Source of the DNA: Vesta saturnalis
Lineage: Eukaryota > Arthropoda > Insecta > Coleoptera > Lampyridae
Reading direction: 5' to 3'
Length of the DNA: 64,000 nucleotides
Assembly: GCA_036346205.1 (NCBI GenBank)
Contig: JARFJB010002137.1
Coordinates: forward strand, 368,501-432,500
The notes below the pieces were generated by a model that was given only the letters and a program-made list of their open reading frames with translations, did no database searches and was not told the origin of the DNA. Positions 9,867-21,480 of this stretch are shown in pieces; positions within the stretch are counted from its first letter, which is position 1; every line of letters starts with the position of its first letter. The translations under genes and the position numbers were made by a program.

Positions 9867-12397
9867 TCAAGCCCCAATCGATGCAAACTTTGTCTTTATG
9901 TATGTAGAACTGATGTAAATTCTAAATAAATATATATATAATAAATTAATAACTTTGTTTGAAATTTAATGAATTACTGTACATATTAACTATATTAGTA
10001 AAGGGGGTTATAATGTTGTGTGAAAATAGTAGTAATTTTTAAATTTAATAATAAATGAATAAATAAGTGTAAAATGTTCTCGTAAAAACAAATCGTTAAA
10101 ATAACTGGAGATACAAACCATTCACCACAAATAATGCCTTTGACTCAGTCGGAAGATTAACATAGGGTGGTTCATTCTTTTGATTTGCTTAATTACCACA
10201 ACTTCTGCTAGATTACTTCCACTGAACATCAATATAAAAAAAATGCAATGTAACACTAATAAAATGATCTCGGACGCCAAGTTATTTTGAGTAATGCTCG
10301 GAATAACTAAACCGAGGTTTACAAAAAAAATTTTGTCAAAATAAACAAAATAAAAAATATACAGACTATGTTTATTAACATGTAAAATGAAAGGGTTAAA
10401 TAAAATATATCTTAAAAATAGCCTTACATTACTAAAAAATCATTAAACATTAAATACCTGTTACAAAATATAATACATCTTCTTGAGAACCCCTGGTATT
10501 ATAAAAAAATAATGCAGAAATGCAAACAAATGTGACGTAATCCTTGCCTCAATGTTGCGGAATATATTGCAATAATAAATGCTTTTATGTTGTCAACCAC
10601 ACAGAAACTGGAATTTTATTTCTCACAAATTTGCCTTCTTGGAATTGAATAATCCGTTTATTGCCTTTTCTTGAAATTTTGAATGCAAAACTTGCAATCA
10701 TAGAATGAAAGCGTACGTAAAATGTAATTAAAGTAGAAAAGTAATTGTAATAAAAGTGTAAATCAAAGTAAAAATAAAAGAAAGAAAGTGAAAGTTCCTG
10801 AAAAGAGCAAATGTTTTAATTTTTAGTATTACGAGCTAATTTATCTTACCATCAAATCAATGGCACTTTCACAAAATTTAGGTGGAAATCCCAAAAATAT
10901 GGCTTCCTACTCAATATAAGGTTCATTAAGTACTAAAATGGACGCCTAGAATATCAGACGATGTAGTCGTGCACGAAAATATTTGCGGAAAGAATTAAGT
11001 CAACGATGACGTATTGCGCGGAAACATTTTAGCAAAAAAATAATTTAAAGTGGGAGTATAAACCTTTAAGAAGTATATACCCTTAAGAAGATATGCACTT
11101 AAGTTACACCAAAATGCAAATTAAGTTGCCTACCACATCCTATAAATCATTAATAAATAAAATTTTCTTATATTTACCATTAAACGAACGAAGAACTTAA
11201 ATTAGGGTATATTTTAATACAACTCAAAATGGGTTGTTACAGGGTTTTGCACTAATATATTCAATGGTGCATTGGCATGTGTGATTATTAGTAATTTTTT
11301 AAGTAATATTACACAAGATATAAATGATGCCTATCTGTAACCAAGTTACATCCCAATCTACTCTACTGTGTAGACTTCTCCAAATAAAAATATATGAAGG
11401 TGCATTTCCAACTAGTAGAACAGAATATCTTTCTTTTTTACTGTGAAATACAATACAATAATATTATGATGAACAAATTTGCAGTTTTATGATTTCGAAT
11501 GTAAGGCTCAAGAATGTGTTTCATGAATGACGTAGTATTTTTGTAATGATCTAACCGTTCCTGTATACAATTAATTCACCCTAGTTTAGTTAATTTATTA
11601 AGAATTAGAACACACTAAATTATTAAATAATGAAACTGTTTAACAAAATTCGTTAGTTTGCAATGTAAAATTGCATTACATAGTATATTATAATAAATGT
11701 AATAGACCTAATAGGATATAAATTATTTGTGTGAGGTTTTTTATATTAGGTAGATATTAAGTACATATTAGATACACGTTCGGTACCTATAGCTGTTTAC
11801 GTTTCATCAACTGGTAATTATTAATGGTGTATGCGCCGGCAGTTTCCCTAACTTTTTTTATTTTTGAAGCTACAAAATATATCAAATTAGCAAAATTATG
11901 TAATTTTTTCGCTGATACCACCTCATAACAGGAAACCAATTAAACATCAATCTTTCGAAATATAATTAAGGACGATTTTTTATTGAACCCCCCTGCATAT
12001 TTTTGTTTCACGTGGGAAAAAATTGAATTCTAAACAAAGGTTATTAAGGTACCATAACCAGAAAATTGTAATAATGGAGATATTATAACAGTTATAATTG
12101 ATCAAGTCGACTATGATTTTACCGGCTTTTTAACTGCAAAAGAAAACAACAAACAATATAAAATAATAACAGCATGCTCAAATAATATAATATAATATAC
12201 AGTGCATATTATTCAGTAATAAATAATGGAAGAAGTACAAAAACATAAACTAATCATTAAGCGCAAAGTATAACTAAAAGATTCTCATATAAGGTGTTCA
12301 TGCTGTTTTTCTTATATTTTTTGCATTAAAAATGCATGATCCCATGTTATAAACATCAAAATTAATAATAAATATTGAAACATTTGCTTTAACGTTA
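9867..12397. other. AT-rich non-coding stretch
   Basis: No reading frame of note, RNA gene or repeat boundary is visible. It may be intergenic or part of a large intron. Confidence 0.45.
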
Positions 12398-12493
12398 ACC
12401 ACATCGACATCGACATCGTCCTCTACCTCGACCTGGACCTCGACATCGACATCGACATCGATATCGACATCGACATCAACATTAACATTAATG
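12398..12493. repeat. Imperfect hexamer repeat, unit GACATC
   Basis: About 15 units of GACATC and variants (GACCTC, GACATC, GATATC, then AACATT) in tandem. The array decays to AACATTAACATTAATG at its right end. It is short and shows no link to a gene. Confidence 0.9.
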
Positions 12494-15400
12494 TTTTGGA
12501 TTTAGTACCCTTAATAACATTCGTTAGAATAAAATTTAAAAATATACTATAGTTGTTTAACTTTTTCTGTTAACATAATAATCAGAGGAAACAATTACAC
12601 AAACTTGTTCGTTTGATCACCTTTGTAGCTTCAAAAACAATAAAAATCATAATAGTGCAACTTAGTTTGTAAGAGAAAACTAAATACTTAGTTAGCGCAA
12701 AAATTGGAAGATTGCAAGCATACAAAACAATATGTCACATATTTGATTGTTGAAAAACCTTAATATGGCACATTTAAAACATAATTACTACATAATGTAC
12801 CAAAGTGCTTATTTTATTTCAATAGGAAGTGAACTGACGTTAGCAAATTTATATGCATTATTCACTATTAAATTATCAAAAATGCTGAAGTAAGACTTTA
12901 TTATAATTGCAAAAATAAACAATTTTTCAACATAAATTAAACAGGTAAATCAGCTTCATTTCCATTCATACCATATTATTAATAAGAAATATTCCTAAAT
13001 CATTTGATTGTCTTGCTTAAAGAAGCAAGTTAGCTTGTATCACTACTATTAAAAATGTATTTATGTGTTGAAGATTTAAATAAACTTCAGGACTAAGAAT
13101 AAATAAAAAAACTTGTATAGATTTTCTACCAATAAAAATTAATAATTGCATTTTAAACTAGTTTCAAGTAAGTTATGATATTTGTTATATGGACAGTAAA
13201 AAAATATCACATCATTCTTACAATCCGTATAAATATTAAAATTCCGTTTTGGTGTTTTAAGGTATTTATACAAAATTTATCAAATAGTTTTTGATAATAG
13301 TCATTGGTACTTACAAAGTCCAAAATAGTTTTTAATTCAAAATCTTGTGATATGCGTATTGAGATACTTTTTATTGGTTATTTTGAGATATGTTAATAAT
13401 TTACTGTGAAGAAAATTAAAATAAATTGGCTTGAAAACGTTTAACCAAGTTTTTTTTATCTAAACTACAAACTTATATAATTGTACTTGATTCCTAATAG
13501 TAAAAAAGTAAAAACTACAACATACTGTCGTGTCTAGAACTGTCTGTTAAATTAGTAAATAATTAAACATTTTGTATATATGTAGTTGTCAATAATTTAT
13601 TTTTGGAGACAATATTTTTATAATTAAGTATTTTTGTACTAAAGATATGAAAAAGCAAATAATGTAATACGATACCTAAACCTGGAAGCCATATCTAATT
13701 TGTAAACTTCCTGAGGACTAACTTAACCAAAAATAACCGACATTCCCCTTTACGTAAAGGTAAGTGGACTTAATTTATGTACATTCTCAACATATCTATC
13801 ATAAACTTAAGGGGCGTCTGTTTTTTCAAAATTAAAGTATAAGGGCTTCAAAAATTTTTAGATTAACGTGTTGATTTTAAATAAGTAAGTAGTGTATAGA
13901 AAAAAATATTTATGAAATCTATTTTAATCTCGTAAGGTAAAGATATAACAAGGGGTTCTTTTCCTTCATCAATTATTATAAAGTGTCAACTTTTATAAAT
14001 CTAACAAAATTTATTAAGCAGATAAGTTGTAAAAAGCCCGCCTAATAAATTTGTTAACTATTGTTACTTATTGTTAATTTTAACAGATTTATTGTTGTTA
14101 CTTAGACAACAGTAATAAAATTAAGCGTGTAAAGAAATCAGCACCTCTTTTTGTAATTTATTTAAATCCTTTCATACTTGCTTTGGGGTCGTATCCTTCC
14201 TACATATAAAGTGATATTGTAAGGGGAAAAATTTAAAATAACAAACTTCAAGTACAGAAACCTATTTTATAAATAAATCTTAGTGATTACACACTAATTG
14301 TAATTCAACGTTCGTTAGTATTATTGCGTTGTGTAGAAATATTTATTCATTAAGTTTATGCTTCAGCACAGTGGACTTAATTTTATTAGAAATGCTTACA
14401 CCGAATCTAAAGTCTCAAGTAATGTAACGGTTGAATACATTTTCTTAAATTACATCAAAACTTTGCTTGCCTTATACATGTCTCAAGCTCGTATTTTTCT
14501 CTTCGCCGTCATTATTCATGAGCTTTAAATAACTTTCCATGTCAATTTCTCAACATCCCAAGGGAAATAATGCTTCCACTTACAAAGAGTCTCTGTTCGT
14601 TCCTTTTCTCCTTTTATGTGCCTTTTTGCTATATTATGAATTTAATTAAGGTGTTACATCATAAAACAAAAACTAGTTTCTGTAGTAATCTTTGAGAACA
14701 TAATTGAATTATAAAGTTTCACGTTTCTTTATCCTACAAGTTCTTAATTATAATATAAAATGTCTAATAATAAACTTATAGAAAAGAAGTAAATAAATTA
14801 TGTATATTGTATATACAGTAAATATTTTCTTCATTTTTTATACCTAAGCGAAATGTTGAATTAACCGTTCTGTTTACCCCTACAAACTGTATTGATCCGA
14901 AAAACTGATTAACGTTGAGAATATTGACCTTTCAAACTCTAAAATGTTTTAAGGTAATATATTTAGATCACATTCCTTTTTTATAAGTTAGATTTTAGAC
15001 TGCATGCAATCTTGGTATAAGTATAGTACACATTTAAATTCTGTGCATTACCACACTGTTTAAAACTGCTTCCTAGTAACTCAAAATCAATACGAACAAG
15101 TTCTACTCCGTAAAAAACCAATGTACCAGGAATGAATTTCCTTATGTTTTTTAAAAATGCTATAAATTACTGCAAAAACAAACAATTGAATTACTTACTG
15201 GACAAAACACAACAAAGCAATTATAGCCAGTTAAGTACATTTACCTAGCGATTATAATATGCTGTAAATTATCATCAACGTACGATTATTATTTAAACGT
15301 CGGTAAAGTCACTAATTACAACACGAGTCTGTAATGTATGGTTACCTACAAACAAAATCACTTTTATTCATAAAATCAAACACTGTTAATCTGAACTATA

Positions 15401-15672
15401 AGCGTTGCAAAAAATTACGTGGTTATCTTATTATGCGTTAATTAATAAAAAAATGTTTGATTATTTTTATTTATAAATCTGTATTTGTTGATATAAAGAT
15501 TGGCAATTAACTACCTTTTACCTATCTTTTCTTGTATATTAATTTTACAGTAGATAATTATTTAATAATAAGCTGTATATTTTAGATACTAGGGACCTGA
15601 ATGATAAGTTATGTGGATAAAATATAAACGTTCATAAAATTTTGAATGTCACCTTTTAACTCTTTAGTTATA
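12494..15672. other. AT-rich non-coding stretch
   Basis: I see no supported gene, RNA or mobile element. Composition and the lack of open frames suit intergenic or intronic DNA. Confidence 0.45.
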
Positions 15673-16645
15673 CAGCGTGTCCCGGGATTGACTTCACTAT
15701 AGGTATCATTGATGAAAGATTTTTTTATCTGGTTTTGATCTTTTGGGATACACCTCTATTAAGTCTAAAAAGGATTGTAAGCACATTTTTAGTTTTTAAA
15801 ATTCTGGGCGACTATGAAAATTGAGAAAAAACCTTTTATGTTGACAGTAAGTACCATTTTATCATTAATAAAGCAAAATGTTATTAAGGAAAGTTATTGG
15901 GAATGTGATTTTATAGCTATGCGGAATATTTCACAAATATCGGATCATTTTGTGAAAACACATAATACAACACTTTTTGCCATTTTCCTTAATGAGATTT
16001 GCTGTATTACTGTCCGAAATGGCAGCTGAGAAAAATTATAAAAATATACTTGAGCTAAAGAAAAACATTTTACTTTATTCAATGTGGTATCCTCCAACAC
16101 AGCTCTACGTACAAATTCTTTATAAACATTCTAGATCATATCTTCAGTGGCAGAACTTATCGCTTATGTAATTTTTTGTTTAAAATTTTCGATGTTGTCC
16201 AAATTAGTATTATAAACACGCTATTTAACATAACCCCCTAAAAAGAAATTCAAGGGGCTCAAATCAGGGGAACAATCCGGCCAGTTGACGGAACGACCTA
16301 TCCATCCGTTTCTTGCAGATAATTACTTATCAACACTGTTGAGTCAGCAAGGCATCCCTCTTGTTGGAAATATACAGTTGAGAGTTACGTTCATTTCTTA
16401 CTGCAGACAGCAAAACATATTAAAGCATCTCCAAATGGGTATGTTGATTCATCTTTGTATCTAAAAGATACGGACCGATGGTTTTTCCATGCATAACAGC
16501 ACACCGCACCTTAACTTTTTGTAATACTGGCTTCTAGTCACAATTTTGAAATTTGGATTTTCTCTCGACCAAACCTGCAGTTATGCGTTGCAGCTTTCCC
16601 ATTGGTTGTAAATGTGGATTCATCCGAAAAAAATGATGTTTTTGT
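15673..16645 (-). pseudogene. Decayed Tc1/mariner-type transposase, DD41D-like
   Basis: Sense is the minus strand. Pieces in shifting frames read, in order, FFSDESTFTTNG (first Asp, near 16620-16640), HNCRFGRENPNF, then FQQEGCLA where the second catalytic Asp should be (now Glu), then GWIGRSVNWPDCSPDLSPLNFFLGGYVK (third Asp now Asn). The tail near 16200-16000 contains SSATEDMI and VYKEFVRRA. The left edge at 15673 follows a TA and starts CAGCGTGTCCCGGGATTGAC, a plausible terminus. At least two catalytic residues are gone and stops are frequent, so it is long dead. The N-terminal third is not recognisable. Confidence 0.7.
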
Positions 16646-16913
16646 AAAAAAATCTTAGATTTAAACAAAAAATCGTTTTAAAAATCTTTAATGCACTTCT
16701 GTATGCACTATTTTTTTTAATATTATGAACAAAAGTCTCGAATGTATCGCATTTTTGAGAGTAATATAAAAAATTAAAAAAAAATGTTCATACAAAAGTT
16801 TCGTATTTTTCCCGTAGAATACGAATATACAATAAAAAAGATGGGTTTTTACTTAAAAAAATAAAGTTGACTTTCAAATAACCCTCAAAAAATCAGTTCA
16901 AGATCATTTCCAA

Positions 16914-16996
16914 GACACCGTTAGGTGTCTACCTCCGAACCCTATAAGTTTCATTTTAAACATTTTTTCTCGAAAGTGCGATACTTTCGAGAAAAA
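16914..16996. repeat. Two perfect hairpins in tandem
   Basis: The first is GACACC-gtta-GGTGTC (16914-16929). The second pairs TTTTTCTCGAAAGT (16964-16977) with ACTTTCGAGAAAAA (16983-16996) around a five-base loop, a perfect 14 bp stem. They lie about 30 bp before a (TA)n tract. They look like part of a small fold-back repeat whose limits I cannot set. Confidence 0.6.
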
Positions 16997-17021
16997 TGGC
17001 TGCAACATTTAAAATGGTGCC

Positions 17022-17024
<3 letters not shown>

Positions 17025-17065
<41 letters not shown>
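17025..17065. repeat. (TA)n microsatellite
   Basis: About 40 bp of alternating TA, immediately after the hairpin-rich segment. Confidence 0.97.
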
Positions 17066-17069
<4 letters not shown>

Positions 17070-17162
17070 CAGACTAATTATAGTACAAAATTACCTATAT
17101 TTGAATTTCGGGTGAAATTATCTCCCAGGCAGATTTTTTATTGTTGTTGATAATTTTTTTAA

Positions 17163-17200
17163 TGACAGTAAAATAATTTATTATATTTATTTTACTGTCA
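17163..17200. repeat. Hairpin with a 14 bp perfect stem
   Basis: TGACAGTAAAATAA pairs with TTATTTTACTGTCA around about 10 bases. It is isolated; function unknown. Confidence 0.6.
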
Positions 17201-17294
17201 ATAAAATAATTGGAGGGTACTCTTTCTGCTAGCTAAATTTACGTAGTAGGTTAAGAACTCGAAATTCAGTTTAAGTTATGCAAAGATCTTAGTA

Positions 17295-18564
17295 CGAGGG
17301 GAGATTTTTAAATTATCTACCTAGCTATGGAAAGGAGTTGCTAGGCGACCGAACACAATATTGCGTATGCGTTAGACATTCAAAGTGACGTTGTCAAAAT
17401 AGTAAGTCAATCTGTAAAGTAGTACAAATTTGACACCGCAAATAGTGCAGTAACATCAGCGAAATGAAACTGGAGTATCGAAGTGTCATTAAGTTTTTGA
17501 CAAAGGAAGGGAATGGTCCAAAAATCATTTTGGAGAGGATGACTATAGTGTATCGAAGTGATAGGCCACATATTACCAAGTTAAATTTTGGTGAAAACAG
17601 TTTCGTTGGGGGAGGGATTCAATTGAAGACGACCCAAGAACTGACCGACCAGTGGAAGCGAGAACGGGGGAAATTGTTCGCAAGGTTGAGCAATTGGTGC
17701 TGCAAGACCGCCGAATAAAGGTTTCCGTGGTTGCCAAAGAACTCAACATATCGGAAACAACTGCATTAAAAATTTTGCATGAGGACTTAGGGATGACAAA
17801 AGTGTCTGCATGCTGGATTCCAAAGGTGCTCACACCAGAGCAAAAACAATGCAGGGAACAAATTTTCCGAGACAAGTTGGCGGCTTTGGCGCAAGACCGT
17901 GACTTTTTGAATAAAATTGTTGCTGGTGACGAAACGTGGGTCTATCACTGGGACCTCCCTAACAAACAGGAACCGATGCAGTGGGTTAACAAAGGCTCCC
18001 CACCGCCGAAGAAAGCAAATACACAATTTTCGGGAAAAAAGTTGATGGAAACTGTTTTCTGGGATTCTGAGGGTGTTTTGTTAGTGGAATACATGGAAAG
18101 AGGGCTACAATAAACGCTGAAGCTTATGGAAACACAATTAAGAACTTAAAAACGGCTCTCTTACGAAAACGGCCGAACTCGCATCGTGAAAAAACATTGA
18201 TGCTTCAACTGCCGCCTTCACAAGGCGCGCATCGTGAGGGGCATTTTGAATGAGTACGGCTTTGTAGAGCTTGCCCACCCTCCGTATAGCCCGTATTTAA
18301 CACCATGCGACTTTTTTTTATTCAGACATTTAAAAAACATTTACGGGGTAAACGATTTCAGTCGGATGAAGCTCTTCAACAAGAAGTACAGGATTACTTT
18401 GAGGACCAAACAAATGAATTTTTTTCTGAAGGTATAGGACAGCTGGAGACACGTTGGACTAAATGTGTTAATGTAGGAGGAAGTTATGTAGAAAAATAAT
18501 GCTTTTGTTTTCATATATCTGTTTTCCTTCATAGCTAGGTAGATAACTTAAAAATCTCCCCTCG
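17295..18564 (+). mobile_element. mariner element, 1.27 kb, with terminal inverted repeats
   Basis: Both ends carry a 35 bp inverted repeat that starts CGAGGGGAGATTTTTAA, at 17295-17329 and inverted at 18530-18564, with one mismatch that I can see. Each end is flanked by TA (17293-17294 and 18565-18566), the mariner target duplication. The length is normal for mariner. The single gene inside, on the + strand, is broken by frameshifts and stops. Matching ends and conserved boundaries suggest it is younger than most copies here. Confidence 0.93.
17464..18499 (+). pseudogene. mariner transposase, frameshifted
   Basis: The N-terminal HTH begins MKLEYRSVIKFLTKEGNGPK in one frame and shifts near 17610 to SIEDDPRTDRPVEARTGE. 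The middle part (VLQDRRIKVSVVAKELNISETTA, a second HTH; then LTPEQKQC) runs to GDETWVYHWD with the first catalytic Asp near 17930, then QWVNKGSPPPKKA and VFWDSEGVLLVEYMERG. A frame change near 18110 leads to INAEAYGNTIKNL. The second Asp motif (HDNARPH in relatives) is not readable near 18200. The third Asp survives in HPPYSPYLTPCDFFLF near 18270-18330. The C-terminus ends GGSYVEK. About 340 residues in total, the normal mariner size. Non-functional. Confidence 0.92.
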
Positions 18565-18566
18565 TA

Positions 18567-19800
18567 TATTAACCACTTGCGCAATGAGCTCAACATTTCG
18601 TAGTGGAGAACGTGTCTTTATTCATTGGGACGAATAAATGTCCACCAAATTATCCAGACTCCCCCAGAATACTCCTCAAGCAAAAGTTTACGAGGTGCAA
18701 AGAGAACCATCCCAAATTTACAAAAACTTCGTGTCAGGAATAGAACTATTTGTACCGATATCTGTAATAACTTAATTAGAATTCAGTTGAAGGCCAGGTT
18801 AAAGACAGTTAAACTGCAAAATGGAGGGCCAATCAGCACATTCTTAAATAGAATTTAATCTAGTGATTAAAACAGGTGAACAGTCAAAGAGAAATGCCAA
18901 ATGCTTTATTGGCGTCGAATCTGAAAGTTTCAAAATTTTAGTAATGATTACTGTTTCAAATACTTCTTTTTCACAATCTTACCTGCAACTGAACATAATT
19001 GTAAATTAATATTGACTATCTGTTTGAAACTATCAATTGTCAAACAGCCACAATTTTTTAAGCCACTCTGTATCATTCAGAAAAATACAGTATAATTGAG
19101 AATGATTTCTGGCTCACTCAATAATAGTACATTCTCTATTAAAAGACATCTATTAAGGAAACAAGTGTCTGGTAATGCACAATGCATTATTTGCATCCAG
19201 GTTTTTCTACTAATTCTTATCACTGCAGTTTTAGTGGTAGTGCATCGATGAAAATTATTTATACCCAACAAAATTGTCTACTTTAGATTTAAATAATTCA
19301 GGCGCCGCCATAAAAAAGTATGACAAGTGGTTTTATTACATTACAGAGCTTAATATTGATGTAACAGGAAGTGTACAAAAACTATAATTAAAATATAAAT
19401 ACATATTTTTACAATTAAATAATTAACCACTTTAAATATTTCGTCATTTAAAAATAAATCTACATATCTAATTTATTTTTAAATTCTAGTCGCTGCCATT
19501 CTTGTTTCCTGCTTTCTCACGTTACCACTACATCTGACTGGATTTTGAATTTTCTAGAATTATACAATGTCAAAAAGAACTGCATGTGTGTATTTCTTAT
19601 ATTAAAAATTTAATAAAATACATTTTTATAGTATCACAGAAATGAATTTCTTTCTACCGTCAAAAAGGAACTACGTAAGTTACACTCTTCAAATCTTACA
19701 TTCCACGTTTATAAAAAGTATAATGATTACATTTTTGTTTGCTTTTTTCACATGCAAACAATGGTCTTGCCAGTTTTAACACAAGGTACATTACTGGTGC
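18567..19800. other. Non-coding stretch
   Basis: No gene or element is recognised. The 77-codon + strand frame at 18625-18858 contains RVRNRTICTDICNNLIRIQLK, which looks less random than its surroundings, but I cannot assign it. It could be one more transposon scrap that the mariner at 17295 jumped beside. Confidence 0.35.
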
Positions 19801-19804
19801 CACC

Positions 19805-20050
19805 ACAATGTAAAACTGAGCTAGTTGGATCTGTGGGAACACAATCTGCTTAGCACTGGGAGGTAATGGGTTCGATCCCCCTTACCATCTATCTTGTATG
19901 AGGTTCATTCAGGGGGTTTCCCTCATCCACATATACGCGAATTTTTGGGTAATGTCTTCCTCCTAAATCTTCCAATGTAAAGTGGCACTTTTCAATTGAC
20001 AGTTCAGTTGCTGACAATGCCATATATTTTTAATAATGAACTTTAGACTT
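19805..20050 (+). repeat. Candidate SINE with tRNA-Ala-like head
   Basis: GAGCTAGTTGG (19818-19828) resembles box A, and GGGTTCGATCCCC (19868-19880) is a good box B, 50 bases apart. Between them CTGCTTAGCACTGGGAGG resembles the anticodon arm of tRNA-Ala(AGC). The arms no longer pair well, so it is not a working tRNA. An unrecognised tail of about 150 bp follows. No second copy lies in this window, so SINE status is unproven; a tRNA pseudogene is the alternative. Confidence 0.4.
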
Positions 20051-20195
20051 TTGGAGGTTAAGCTTGAAAATGGTTTCATTGCGCTAATACAAATAAATGT
20101 TCCTGCTAATCTACATTATATGTGCCAATATCTTAATTGTATAATAACAAAAGGCATTTTATAAAATGTTATTTGTGTTAATCAAGAATATCTAT

Positions 20196-20260
20196 ACACC
20201 GTGTCCAAGATAAGGATGCCCACTATGGGGATCTCGGAAACGGTAAGAGATGGAAGGTCG
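20196..20260. repeat. Possible transposon terminus
   Basis: After a TA, CACCGTGTCCAAGATAAGG followed by GGGGATCTCGGAAAC has the shape of a Tc1/mariner end. A DUF4817-type transposase scrap lies 1.1 kb downstream, and a possible opposite end (inverse complement starting CAGGGTGGTTTCCC) lies near 22436. The two ends match poorly, so this is tentative. Confidence 0.3.
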
Positions 20261-20713
20261 GTTAAATGAAACAAAAGTTACGCATTTGAGAGAATATATT
20301 TATGGTCTTTGTAGAACTCGAATATCTCTTTTAGTTTTTGAGATATTTGAAAAAAATTTAATATTCTGATTTTCGTTTTTATTTTTTTCTGACCTTATTT
20401 GAAGAGCTATCAAGAAAAGAAGAGCACATTTTCATTGCCACTTTTCTAGCTCTACTTAATGCTGTTATTCAATTTTTTCGTTTGTTAGCAACCATCATCA
20501 ACTTTATTTTTTAAATAAACGAAAAAATTATTTTTGCCATATTTAAATTCTCTCCTTAATTCTGAATTCAACGATATATCACACTTTATAATTTTGACAC
20601 GTTTCGGATGAGAAAATTCGCATTTTAATAAAAACAAAAAAAATACTTTTCAAAGAATTGTTACAATGCCAATGTCTGTTAGCAAATGGTTATGTTAATT
20701 TAAAATTCAGACA

Positions 20714-21000
20714 CCACTCTCTCCCTCTCTCCCTCTCCCCCTCTCTCTCTCTCTCCCCCTCTCTCCCTCTCACCCTCTCTCCCTCTCGCCCTCTCCCCCC
20801 TCTCCCTTTCACCCTATCTACCTCGTTCCCCTCTCCCTCTCTGCCTTTCTCCCTCTCTCCCTCTCTCCCCCACTCTCCTTTCTCCAGCTTCCCGTCTCTC
20901 CATCTTTCCCTATTTCCCCCTCTGACTCTCGCCCCCCCCCATCACCCCTATCTCCCTTCTCCCTCGCACTGTCTCCCGATCTCCCTTCCTCTTCCCCCAC
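20714..21000. repeat. Polypyrimidine (CTCTCCCT)n tract
   Basis: About 285 bp almost entirely C and T on the + strand, built from CTCT and CTCCCT words, with purines becoming more frequent to the right. The reading frames across it encode only Leu/Ser/Pro or Arg/Glu/Gly repeats and are not genes. Confidence 0.95.
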
Positions 21001-21329
21001 TGCCTCTATAATCTTCTTGGAATTTCTACTACTTTCATCTAAATATTAATAGCAATTCATTCGCCACCCTTTCACGTTTGTGTCTTACACATTGACTTCA
21101 TACTGCCTTTTTTGCCTTTATACAATAAGTTTTTCGAAGTGGATCTCCGGATTTTCTGTTGCTTTTATTGCGTAAGCTTTCAAATGATTTTAGAGTTTCG
21201 TTTATAAAATACTCAGTATTGTCGCTTGGAAATCATTCGATGAAATTCGTACGCAACTATGGCGTAAAACAAACTATATATTGCCGTCTATCTACAAAAT
21301 TTGAATCATTTGGCTGGATACTTGGACAT
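21001..21329. other. Non-coding stretch
   Basis: Nothing recognisable; probably the decayed upstream part of the transposon scrap that follows. Confidence 0.35.
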
Positions 21330-21480
21330 CATTGAGAGTTGACGAACTGTTCGGTTCTTATTTTGAAGCCATTGTGGGGCAAACATTAACAGTTAATGGA
21401 CAAAGGTACAAAACGATGATAAACGGCTCCGTTCCTTGATTGATCTTAAAGATTCTTTCATTTTTTCAGTAAGTTCGCAA
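21330..21480 (+). pseudogene. Scrap of a DUF4817-type mariner transposase
   Basis: The frame reads ELFGSYFEAIVGQTLTVNGQ, then RYKTMING. This matches the segment between the first and second catalytic residues of DUF4817-type mariner transposases (GPYFFE, then VTVNGERY and M in relatives). It is followed at once by a stop. Flanking homology is not readable. Confidence 0.55.

Noticed and set aside
20658..21011. A 117-codon + strand frame with Ser/Pro/Leu repeats
   Set aside because: It is a translation of the polypyrimidine tract; the minus-strand Arg/Glu/Gly frame has the same origin.
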